This document shows positions 1 to 5,080 of a stretch of DNA of 6,480 nt, piece after piece. The notes under the pieces were generated by a model. It did not search any database. It was not told where the DNA came from and was given only the letters and a program-made list of their open reading frames with translations. Location of the stretch: assembly GCA_015654715.1 (NCBI GenBank), contig JAATGK010000306.1, forward strand, positions 1 through 6,480, given 5' to 3'. The position numbers and the translations under genes are program-made. Within the stretch, counting starts at the first letter, position 1. Every line of letters begins with the position of its first letter. This DNA is from Alphaproteobacteria bacterium. GTDB taxonomy: Bacteria > Pseudomonadota > Alphaproteobacteria > Micropepsales > Micropepsaceae.

Positions 1-117
1 CCGGGCACTGCGAGCATGGGCGTTCTGCTCATCATCTCGCTCGGCTGGACGCTGTTCACGACGCTGTTCTTCCTGCCCGCCCTGCTCGGCCCGCCGCCCA
101 AGAAACTGCCGGGATAA
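1..117 (+). CDS. hpnN: HpnN-like RND hopanoid transporter, C-terminal end (5' part outside window)
   Basis: Frame 1 is open from the window edge to a TAA at 115-117 and encodes the last 38 residues of a larger protein. They start PGTASMGVLLIISLGWTLFT and end in a short cytoplasmic tail, PPPKKLPG. This is one hydrophobic membrane helix followed by a Pro/Lys-rich tail, as at the C-terminus of RND/MMPL-type transporters. HpnN is the RND-family inner-membrane protein known in Rhodopseudomonas palustris to be needed for moving hopanoids to the outer membrane. The name rests on the fit of this tail to my memory of HpnN ends and on the neighbouring hpnM, hpnH, hpnG and hpnE; the diagnostic domains lie outside the window. 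The gene is convergent with hpnM, its usual functional partner, across a 264-bp gap. Another RND or MMPL exporter is the main alternative. Confidence 0.72.
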   Translation, partial: PGTASMGVLLIISLGWTLFTTLFFLPALLGPPPKKLPG

Positions 118-142
118 GGAGTAGACGCACCGCACACCTTGG

Positions 143-327
143 TGTCATCTCCGGCCGAGCAGGCGCGCGTCAGCGCGAATGTGAGGGGAAGGGGACCCAG
201 GTGTTGTCAACGCGATGATCGCGAAGATGAAGTAATAACGGCCGTGCGCTGCATTCGACGTTGCGTGCGCGTTGGTACCTGGATCCCCTTCCCTCGCGCC
301 GCGTTGCAGCGCTCGCCGGGGATGACA
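143..327. repeat. Long imperfect inverted repeat, probable dispersed intergenic palindromic element
   Basis: The left arm (143-202) begins TGTCATCTCCGG and ends AAGGGGACCCAGGT. The right arm (277-327), read on the minus strand, begins TGTCATCCCCGGCGAGC and ends AAGGGGATCCAGGT. The arms align along nearly their whole 50-60 bp with a few substitutions and small indels, and enclose about 74 bp. From memory, TGTCATCCCCGG...GGATCCAGG blocks recur between genes in many alphaproteobacterial genomes, so a non-coding dispersed repeat fits best. There is no transposase. A MITE-like remnant or a transcript-end structure for the two convergent genes are both possible. Confidence 0.7.
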
Positions 328-332
328 GGCAC

Positions 333-360
333 AAAAAAGCCCGCGTCGCCGCGGGCTCTT
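333..360 (-). terminator. Intrinsic terminator of hpnM (possibly bidirectional)
   Basis: A perfect 7-bp stem GCCCGCG (339-345) / CGCGGGC (350-356) with loop TCGC extends by an A-T pair at 338/357. Read on the minus strand, the hairpin is followed at once by six T residues (plus-strand A at 333-338), the classic Rho-independent layout. It lies 22 bp past the hpnM stop. On the plus strand the same stem is followed by TCTTT, a weaker tract, so it may also stop hpnN transcripts. Confidence 0.85.
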
Positions 361-381
361 TCGTAGCGACGGTGAAGAAAT

Positions 382-993
382 TCACTCCTTCATCAGCTTG
401 TCGGCGAGAGCGTCGATTTTCTTTTCCAGTGCCGCGGCGCCGCCGGATTGGACCGTGGCGCCGAAGTCGGAGCGCTGCTTGGCAATCTGGCTGACAAAGC
501 CGGCGAGATAGATGTCGATCACTTTCCACGAGGCGCCGTTCCTGCGCATCAGGTAGTTGAACGGAACGATTTCGGCTCCGGCGACCAGCTTGGAGAACAC
601 CACTTTGTCGGCATTGCGGTCCTTAGCTGCCGGCTCGACCACGAATTTTTCGCCGTCGAAGCTTTTGAAGTTGGCGGCATAGCTCGCCACCGTGTAGCGG
701 CTCAAAGCGGCGGTCAGCGCCTTCTGATCGGCTTCCGACATCGTGTTCCACGCCGGACCGACGGAAAGACGCGTCATGCCGGGAAGATCGAAGGAGGCTT
801 CCACGACCGGCTTCAGCTTCTCATAACGGCCTTTGATGCCGAGCGCCTTGCCCTGCTTCATAGTCGAAAGCAGCGCGTCGTAGAACGACTGCACCGGCGC
901 CACTGCCGGATCGCCCGCCTCGGCGTGCGCAACCGCACCCGCCGTCATCAGCGCCACAGCCAGCGATGCGGCCCGGAACCAACCCTTGATCAT
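382..993 (-). CDS. hpnM: Hopanoid-associated periplasmic transport protein HpnM (MlaC/Ttg2D-like)
   Basis: This 203-residue protein has an N-terminal signal peptide: a basic start MIKGWFR, a hydrophobic core to about residue 20, and a likely signal peptidase I site after AHA at residue 24. It should therefore be periplasmic. The rest resembles the MlaC/Ttg2D toluene-tolerance family: an N-terminal helical part with the segment LVPF-like FNYLMRRNGASWKVIDIYL near residues 146-164, then a C-terminal helix rich in Lys and Asp. MlaC proteins carry phospholipids across the periplasm; HpnM is the version found in hopanoid loci and presumably works with HpnN, though direct hopanoid binding is inference. 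The ATG at 991-993 is set by a strong AGGAGG (1000-1005) six bases upstream. It lies 82 bp downstream of ispA on the same strand, so the two may be cotranscribed. A generic MlaC is the alternative. Confidence 0.85.
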   Translation of the reverse strand: MIKGWFRAASLAVALMTAGAVAHAEAGDPAVAPVQSFYDALLSTMKQGKALGIKGRYEKLKPVVEASFDLPGMTRLSVGPAWNTMSEADQKALTAALSRYTVASYAANFKSFDGEKFVVEPAAKDRNADKVVFSKLVAGAEIVPFNYLMRRNGASWKVIDIYLAGFVSQIAKQRSDFGATVQSGGAAALEKKIDALADKLMKE

Positions 994-999
994 TTTGAA

Positions 1000-1005
1000 C
1001 CTCCT
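1000..1005 (-). promoter_or_regulatory. Ribosome binding site of hpnM
   Basis: On the minus strand AGGAGG matches the anti-Shine-Dalgarno sequence perfectly, with 6 bases to the ATG. It is the strongest ribosome binding site in the window and fixes the hpnM start. Confidence 0.85.
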
Positions 1006-1016
1006 GCGCAGTACCC

Positions 1017-1044
1017 GTCCGACAAGCGTATCAGTGTCGCGGAC
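1017..1044 (-). other. Imperfect hairpin in the ispA-hpnM spacer
   Basis: GTCCGACA (1017-1024) can pair with TGTCGCGGAC (1035-1044), giving eight base pairs with a two-base bulge and a 10-base loop. It lies upstream of the hpnM ribosome binding site and has no T-tract after it on the minus strand, so it does not look like a terminator. It may shape the hpnM leader or be chance in GC-rich DNA. Confidence 0.3.
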
Positions 1045-1075
1045 CTTGTTGGCGGAAATATGAGTTAACCAAGCT

Positions 1076-1972
1076 TCAGGATTCCCGCGTCAGCAGGTAC
1101 GGCAGCAAATTCCTGAGCGCCGCCGCCCGTGTGCCGTAAGGTTCCAGCGTCGCCAGCGCCCGCTCGGCGATCTTTTTCGCTTCGGCACGCGCGCCGTCGA
1201 TACCGTAGATCGAAACGAGGGTGGCCTTGCCTTGTTCCTGATCCTTACCGACGGCCTTGCCGGTCTTTTCGGCGGTCGAGGTGACGTCGAGCAGGTCATC
1301 GGTGATCTGGAATACCAGACCCATGTCGCGCGCGAAGGCCCTCAGGCGCTCCTGATGCTCGGGGCCCGCTTCGGCCAAAATCGCACCGGCTTCGCAGGAA
1401 AACTCGAACAACTGACCGGTCTTGAGCCGCTGCAGCAGCATCACGTCTTCGGCGCCGAAGCTGCGCTCCGCTGCCACCATGTCGATCATCTGGCCGCCGA
1501 TCATGCCGTTGGCGCCTGCCGCTTCGGCGAGCCGCGCGATCAGCTTAACCCGCACCTCGGCACTGGGGTGGGTTTCCGGATGGGCGAGAATCTCGAACGC
1601 GATCGTAAGCAGGCCGTCGCCCGCCAGAATCGCCGTGGCTTCGTCGAACGCCTTGTGGGTGGTGGGGCGGCCGCGGCGAAGGTCGTCATTGTCCATCGCC
1701 GGCAGATCGTCATGCACCAGCGAATAGGTGTGCAACACCTCGATCGCAGCGGCGGTACGGCTGGCGCGGGCACTGGCGACATCGAACAATCCGGCGCATT
1801 CGATGACCAGGAAGGGCCTGAGGCGCTTGCCGCCGGCAAACGTGGCATAGCGCATCGCCTCATGGATGCGGCTGTGCAGGCCGTGCGGCGGCGGCAGAAC
1901 CCGCTCCAAAGTCGCTTCGGTTGCCTTGGCCGCCTTGTCCAAGGCCGGCGCCAGAACGCCCAGGGTATTCAT
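1076..1972 (-). CDS. ispA: Farnesyl diphosphate synthase (polyprenyl synthetase family)
   Basis: This 298-residue cytoplasmic enzyme condenses IPP with DMAPP and then with geranyl diphosphate to give farnesyl diphosphate, the C15 unit used for squalene. Family motifs are all present in order: GGKRLRP (residues 47-53), the first Asp-rich motif DDLPAMD (88-94) followed by NDDLRRG, GGQMID (159-164), KTG (184-186), and the second Asp-rich motif DDLLD (225-229) followed by GKAVGKDQ. The DDxxxxD spacing and the length match bacterial IspA such as that of E. coli. C20 (GGPP) synthase of the CrtE type is the main alternative, because chain length cannot be proved from sequence. The ATG at 1970-1972 has a GGAAAGGA site (1980-1987) upstream. 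It is divergent from ispH and heads a probable minus-strand unit with hpnM. No xseB gene, a common neighbour of ispA, lies upstream. Confidence 0.93.
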   Translation of the reverse strand: MNTLGVLAPALDKAAKATEATLERVLPPPHGLHSRIHEAMRYATFAGGKRLRPFLVIECAGLFDVASARASRTAAAIEVLHTYSLVHDDLPAMDNDDLRRGRPTTHKAFDEATAILAGDGLLTIAFEILAHPETHPSAEVRVKLIARLAEAAGANGMIGGQMIDMVAAERSFGAEDVMLLQRLKTGQLFEFSCEAGAILAEAGPEHQERLRAFARDMGLVFQITDDLLDVTSTAEKTGKAVGKDQEQGKATLVSIYGIDGARAEAKKIAERALATLEPYGTRAAALRNLLPYLLTRES

Positions 1973-2011
1973 GGTGTTGTCCTTTCCCCCACTGCCCCTT
2001 ATTTGGCCTCA

Positions 2012-2039
2012 TCTCTAGCGTAATCCGAAAACCGTGCAA
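2012..2039 (-). promoter_or_regulatory. Candidate ispA promoter
   Basis: On the minus strand TTGCACG (2039-2033) is followed after 13 bases by GCTAGAGA (2019-2012). This resembles the Caulobacter housekeeping promoter consensus (TTGaCgS, 10-14 bases, GCtANAWC, from memory), with the -10 half matching at six of eight positions. Transcription would begin about 30-40 bases before the ispA ATG. It is a pattern match only. Confidence 0.35.
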
Positions 2040-2117
2040 CTGGTGTTGCAAGAAAACGATTGCGCCCGACTGCCACTTTCGGGAAACTGCCGCCACGCGG
2101 GCAACAGCGAATTTCCC

Positions 2118-2148
2118 TTTACCATTTAGGGATTTAGCGTGCTAGACG
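2118..2148 (+). promoter_or_regulatory. Weak candidate ispH promoter
   Basis: GCTAGACG (2141-2148) matches six of eight positions of the alphaproteobacterial -10-like GCtANAWC pattern and lies 31 bases before the ispH ATG. The upstream element is poor: TTTACC at 2118-2123 is the best candidate, and the spacing is longer than ideal. The same GCTAGA hexamer occurs in the ispA promoter candidate on the other strand, which is the main reason for listing it. Confidence 0.25.
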
Positions 2149-2179
2149 GTGCAACTTATCTGACGGAGTTAAGGGTCCC

Positions 2180-3106
2180 ATGCGTGTCGTTCTTGCCCAG
2201 CCGCGCGGCTTTTGCGCAGGGGTTGTTCGGGCGATCGATATTGTCGAGCGCGCCCTCGAGAAGTACGGCGAGCCGGTCTATGTGCGCCATGAAATCGTGC
2301 ACAACCGCCATGTCGTCGAAACCCTGAAGAGCCAAGGAGCCCGTTTCGTCGAAGAGCTGAACGAGGTTCCGGACGGCGCGGTGACCATCTTTTCGGCGCA
2401 TGGCGTGCCGCAAGCCGTGGTGAAGGATGCCGAAGCGCGCAACCTACCGATTCTGGATGCGACCTGTCCGCTGGTGTCGAAAGTGCATAGCCAAGGCAAG
2501 CGCTACGTCGGGGCGGGCCGCACCCTGGTGTTGATCGGCCACGCCGGACACCCGGAAGTCGAAGGCACGATGGGGCAAGTCGGCGCACCGGTCCATCTGG
2601 TGCAGTCGGAAGCCGATGTCGAAGCCCTGACCATCCCGGCCGGTACGCCGGTGGCCTATGTCACCCAGACGACGCTGTCGATCGACGACACCCGCGGCGT
2701 GATCGCGGCCTTGAAGAAGAAATTCCACGACATCGTCGGGCCGGAAACCACCGACATCTGCTACGCCACACAGAACCGCCAGCAGGCGGTCAGGGAACTA
2801 TGCCGCGTCGCGGACGTCATCCTCGTGGTGGGCGCCAAGAATTCGTCGAACTCGAATCGCCTTTGCGAAATCGGCAAGGAAAACGGCAAGCCCAGCTACC
2901 TCATCAACGACGGCGGCGAACTCGATCCGAATTGGGTCAAGGGCTATACGACCATCGGCATCACCGCCGGCGCCTCGGCCCCCGAAGCGTTGGTCGAAAA
3001 CGTGATCGACGCACTGCGCGCCATCAACCCCGACACCACAGTCGAGCAGATGGACGGCAAGAAGGAACACATCGAATTCCGCCTCCCGGCGGAACTTCGG
3101 GTTTAA
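2180..3106 (+). CDS. ispH: 4-hydroxy-3-methylbut-2-enyl diphosphate reductase (IspH/LytB)
   Basis: IspH reduces HMBPP to IPP and DMAPP, the last step of the MEP isoprenoid pathway, using a cytoplasmic [4Fe-4S] cluster. The 308-residue protein has the usual length. The three cluster cysteines are present: C12 in [10 protein letters not shown]96 in DATCPLV and C194 in [11 protein letters not shown]. Substrate-site residues also match: H41 in EIVHNRH, H74 in SAHGVP, H124 and E126 in [10 protein letters not shown], the TQTT segment (162-165), KNSSNS (220-225) and S266 in AGASAPE. The ATG at 2180 starts the conserved [15 protein letters not shown], with AAGGG at 2171-2175 as a short-spaced ribosome binding site. 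hpnH follows on the same strand with its Shine-Dalgarno overlapping the ispH stop, so the pair is almost certainly one operon. That ties HMBPP reduction to hopanoid synthesis. Confidence 0.97.
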   Translation: MRVVLAQPRGFCAGVVRAIDIVERALEKYGEPVYVRHEIVHNRHVVETLKSQGARFVEELNEVPDGAVTIFSAHGVPQAVVKDAEARNLPILDATCPLVSKVHSQGKRYVGAGRTLVLIGHAGHPEVEGTMGQVGAPVHLVQSEADVEALTIPAGTPVAYVTQTTLSIDDTRGVIAALKKKFHDIVGPETTDICYATQNRQQAVRELCRVADVILVVGAKNSSNSNRLCEIGKENGKPSYLINDGGELDPNWVKGYTTIGITAGASAPEALVENVIDALRAINPDTTVEQMDGKKEHIEFRLPAELRV

Positions 3107-3120
3107 GGAGAAAAGCGTTG
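3104..3120 (+). promoter_or_regulatory. hpnH ribosome binding site and TTG start, overlapping the ispH stop
   Basis: TAAGGAG (3104-3110) contains the ispH TAA and a good Shine-Dalgarno, followed by seven bases and TTG at 3118-3120. The first encoded residues, (M)GIPAKQAARIGAY, match what I recall of HpnH N-termini. No ATG or GTG near this point would give the conserved N-terminus. This layout decides the hpnH start and suggests translational coupling. Confidence 0.85.
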
Positions 3121-4296
3121 GGTATTCCCGCCAAGCAAGCCGCCCGCATCGGGGCCTATGTTCTGAAGCAGCATCTCAGCGGCCGCGCGCGCTATCCGCT
3201 GGTGCTGATGCTGGAACCGTTGTTCCGCTGCAATCTTGCCTGCGCCGGTTGCGGCAAGATCGATTATCCCGATGACATTCTGAACCAGCGCCTATCCTAT
3301 GACGAATGCATGCAGGCGATCGACGAATGCGGCGCCCCTTGCGTCTCGATTGCGGGCGGCGAGCCGCTGTTGCATCGCGATATGCCGAAGATCGTCCAAG
3401 GCTTCATCGAGCGCGGCAAGTTCGTCATCTTCTGCACCAACGCGCTGCTCTTGGCCAAGAAGATCGACCAATATACCCCGCACGAGAACTTCACCTGGTC
3501 GATCCATCTCGACGGCGACAAGCTGATGCACGACAAGTCGGTGTGCCTCGACGGCACCTACGACAAGGCGGTGGCGGCGCTGAAGCTGGCGAAGTCGAAA
3601 GGCTTCCGCACCCAGATCAACTGCACCCTGTTCAACGACGCCGACCCCGAGCGCACCGCCAAATTCTTCGACGAGATGACCGCGATCGGCTGCGACGGCA
3701 TCACCCTGTCGCCCGGCTATGCTTATGAGCGCGCCGCCGACCAGGAGCACTTCCTCACCCGCGAGCGCACCAAGACCCTGTTCCGCGACATCCTCCGGCG
3801 CGGCAATGGCGGCAAAAAGTGGGAATTCACCCAGTCCTCGCTGTTCCTCGACTTCCTCGCCGGCAACCAGACCTATGAGTGCTCGCCGTGGTCGATGCCC
3901 TGCCGCACCGTGTTCGGCTGGCAGAAGCCCTGCTATCTGCTCGGCGAAGGCTATGTGAAGACCTTCAAGGAGCTGATGGACGACACCGAGTGGGAGAAGT
4001 ACGGCGTCGGCAACTACGAAAAGTGCGCCAACTGCATGGTGCATTGCGGCTTCGAAGGCACCGCCGTCGTCGACTCCATCAAGAAGCCTTACAAGCTGCT
4101 GCCGCTGGCGTTGCGCGGCGTCAAAACCGATGGACCGTTCGCGCCGGAAATCGATCTCTCCCATCAGCGGCCGGCCGACTTCGTGTTCTCGCGTCACGTC
4201 GAAACCAAGCTGGCCGAGATCAAGTCAGCCAAGGCCAAGTCAACCGAGATAGGGGCAGCTAAGGCCGGGGCCGAGAATTCGGAGACAGCGAGCTAG
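3118..4296 (+). CDS. hpnH: Adenosylhopane synthase HpnH (radical SAM)
   Basis: HpnH adds the 5'-deoxyadenosyl radical from SAM to diploptene to give adenosylhopane, the first step in making C35 bacteriohopanepolyols. From the TTG start it has 392 residues. The radical SAM cluster motif is C38-NLA-C42-AG-C45, followed by a GGEP motif at 80-83. C106, in FVIFCTNAL, coincides with the Cys106 that I recall from mutational work on Zymomonas HpnH as reducing the radical intermediate; this agreement supports the TTG start. The C-terminal half (DUF3463-like region) carries C255, C262, C272 and a C303-x2-C306-x3-C310 group, which could bind a second metal centre (inference). The final 30 residues are a Lys/Ala/Glu-rich tail, with an imperfect 10-residue repeat (EIKSAKAKST / EIGAAKAGAE, 367-386), and overlap convergent hpnG by 57 bp. 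An open frame extends upstream to 2800 but is out of frame inside ispH and is not real. Confidence 0.95.
   Translation: MGIPAKQAARIGAYVLKQHLSGRARYPLVLMLEPLFRCNLACAGCGKIDYPDDILNQRLSYDECMQAIDECGAPCVSIAGGEPLLHRDMPKIVQGFIERGKFVIFCTNALLLAKKIDQYTPHENFTWSIHLDGDKLMHDKSVCLDGTYDKAVAALKLAKSKGFRTQINCTLFNDADPERTAKFFDEMTAIGCDGITLSPGYAYERAADQEHFLTRERTKTLFRDILRRGNGGKKWEFTQSSLFLDFLAGNQTYECSPWSMPCRTVFGWQKPCYLLGEGYVKTFKELMDDTEWEKYGVGNYEKCANCMVHCGFEGTAVVDSIKKPYKLLPLALRGVKTDGPFAPEIDLSHQRPADFVFSRHVETKLAEIKSAKAKSTEIGAAKAGAENSETAS
4216..4275 (+). repeat. Imperfect 30-bp tandem repeat in the hpnH 3' end
   Basis: Two adjacent 30-bp units (4216-4245 and 4246-4275) both begin GAGAT and share AAGGCC at the same position. 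They agree at 18 of 30 bases by hand alignment and encode EIKSAKAKST and EIGAAKAGAE. The hpnG stop codon (4240-4242) falls at the end of unit 1, so the second unit makes up most of the overlap between the two genes. Low-complexity drift in a Lys/Ala-rich tail is an equally good explanation. Confidence 0.35.
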
Positions 4297-4905
4297 CGTC
4301 TTGAACGCCACGCCGGCTTCGCGGGCGGTGCGCATCAACTCGCCGAACTGATCGGGTTCGCGCCACAGTGAGCCCAGGATCGCGAACAGCCGCGGATTGC
4401 CTTTCAGGCTGAGCCGTTCGAGTGCGGCTGGCGGCAGGGTTCGGTGGCAATCATCGGAAACAACCCTGAGGACCACGAAGGGCAGCCCCCGCTCGTGGGC
4501 GAAGCGCGCCGCGATGTGGGATTCCATGTCGACGGCATGGGCGCCGGTATCGCGGAACAGGTCTCTTTTGGCGCTCATATGCATGGCGGGTTCTTCGACC
4601 CCGGCGATCACCACCGAAAGGGCCTCGGGCAGCTTGGTGCGCAAGATTTTGGACCAGCCGGGATCGCAGGCGTAATGCTCGCGTTCGGTCACCACATGGG
4701 TGCCGATCAGCGCATTGCCGACTTCCGGGATCGGCGCCAGCGCGCCCGCCAGCCCCAGGCTGACGACGCCGCAGATATCCGGCCCCAAGGCCCTGAGGCG
4801 TCGGGCCAAAAGCTTCGAATTGGCCGCACTGATCACCGGCGTGAGCCCGATGCGCCTGGCATACCGGGCTTCTTTGGCAAGCCCCACGGCGGCAATAACT
4901 TTCAC
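4240..4905 (-). CDS. hpnG: Adenosylhopane nucleosidase/phosphorylase HpnG
   Basis: HpnG removes adenine from adenosylhopane, the HpnH product, to give (phospho)ribosylhopane. It belongs to the PNP/MTA-SAH nucleosidase superfamily. The 221-residue protein begins VIAAVGLAKEARYA, has the glycine-rich strand GVVSLGLAGALAPIP (46-60), the ribose-site motif VDMES (125-129), and the late VVLRVVSDD (144-152) carrying the acidic residues expected near the base. The start is GTG (4903-4905); no ATG lies close upstream, and the best ribosome binding site is AGGG nine bases before it. Its last codons overlap the end of hpnH on the other strand, so the genes for two successive steps are convergent rather than in tandem. 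It lies 175 bp downstream of hpnE on the same strand, separated by a palindromic repeat. A generic nucleoside phosphorylase is unlikely in this context. Confidence 0.9.
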   Translation of the reverse strand: MKVIAAVGLAKEARYARRIGLTPVISAANSKLLARRLRALGPDICGVVSLGLAGALAPIPEVGNALIGTHVVTEREHYACDPGWSKILRTKLPEALSVVIAGVEEPAMHMSAKRDLFRDTGAHAVDMESHIAARFAHERGLPFVVLRVVSDDCHRTLPPAALERLSLKGNPRLFAILGSLWREPDQFGELMRTAREAGVAFKTLARCLRILGPGLSCPYLG

Positions 4906-5080
4906 GGCGTATGACCCTGATTTGCGCTAGAGCGTTTTCAGGAAAAGTGGAATCCGGTTTTCCGTCCGAAAGCGCGACAAATAAAGAATCTAGAGCATTT
5001 CGTCGTTTCCGTGAAACGGTGAAATGCTCAAGAACAGATTGCGACAATGCGCGGGCGCCCTCAACGGGAGAATTGCAGTT
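4906..5080. other. hpnE-hpnG spacer occupied by a repeat, no gene
   Basis: These 175 bp separate the hpnE stop from the hpnG start on the same strand. Most of it (4927-5029) is the palindromic element. In the canonical hpn order the squalene-hopene cyclase gene (hpnF/shc) would stand here, but no trace of a QW-motif or DxDD-bearing frame is visible. The 51 bp next to hpnE show nothing recognisable. Confidence 0.7.
4927..5029. repeat. RIME-like palindromic intergenic element with two hairpins
   Basis: Two modules each begin with CTAGAGC (4927-4933 and 4990-4996, 63 bp apart). The first holds GGAAAA-GT-GG (4941-4950) and CC-GG-TTTTCC (4954-4963), an interrupted stem. The second is a near-perfect hairpin: outer arms GAGCATTTC (4993-5001) and GAAATGCTC (5021-5029), inner arms CGTTTC (5004-5009) and GAAACG (5013-5018), with a GT/GT internal mismatch and a three-base loop. 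This layout matches my memory of the RIME/Bru-RS-like mosaic elements dispersed between genes in Rhizobiales and related alphaproteobacteria. It is non-coding and lies between hpnE and hpnG. On the minus strand the second hairpin is followed by TAGATTCTTTATTTG, so it could also act as a terminator for hpnE. Confidence 0.85.

Larger units (their letters stand above)
118..381. other. Gene-free convergent intergenic region
   Basis: These 264 bp between the stops of hpnN (+) and hpnM (-) hold no convincing gene. Short open frames here have no ribosome binding site and follow the low-complexity GC-rich repeat sequence. The content is accounted for by a long imperfect inverted repeat (143-327) and a terminator hairpin (333-360), listed separately. 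A small perfect palindrome, CGCGAT-G-ATCGCG at 211-223, sits in the centre of the repeat. Another short hairpin, ACACC-TT-GGTGT at 134-145, lies just after the hpnN stop. Confidence 0.75.
1973..2179. promoter_or_regulatory. Divergent ispA/ispH promoter region
   Basis: These 207 bp separate the starts of ispA (-) and ispH (+) and are more AT-rich than the coding DNA. No gene is visible; the short frame crossing it toward ispA lacks a ribosome binding site of its own. The region must hold promoters for both arms. Candidate -10-like GCTAGA boxes occur once on each strand (2014-2019 minus, 2141-2146 plus), described separately. Confidence 0.7.

Noticed and set aside
143..327. CRISPR array or RNA gene in the hpnN-hpnM gap
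   Set aside because: There are only two inverted arms, no direct repeats with regular spacers, and no tRNA or other RNA fold that I recognise.
139..529. Short open frames on both strands between hpnN and hpnM
   Set aside because: They read through the inverted repeat and terminator, lack ribosome binding sites and have Arg-rich composition.
448..1068. 206-codon plus-strand open frame opposite hpnM
   Set aside because: Antisense shadow; hpnM has a signal peptide, a perfect Shine-Dalgarno and a terminator on the minus strand.
1232..2023. 263-codon plus-strand open frame opposite ispA
   Set aside because: Antisense shadow; ispA carries all catalytic motifs, and the plus-strand product has shadow-like composition.
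2800..3117. Upstream extension of the hpnH frame to an ATG at 2800, giving a 498-residue protein
   Set aside because: The extra part is an Arg-rich out-of-frame reading of ispH with no family resemblance; the conserved HpnH N-terminus begins at TTG 3118 with its own ribosome binding site.
3292..4197. 301-codon minus-strand open frame opposite hpnH
   Set aside because: Antisense shadow of a clearly assigned radical SAM gene; rich in Val, Gly, Ala and Glu with no domain I recognise.
4451..5047. 198-codon minus-strand open frame overlapping hpnG in another frame
   Set aside because: It crosses the palindromic repeat and reads hpnG out of frame; the hpnG frame has the PNP-family motifs.
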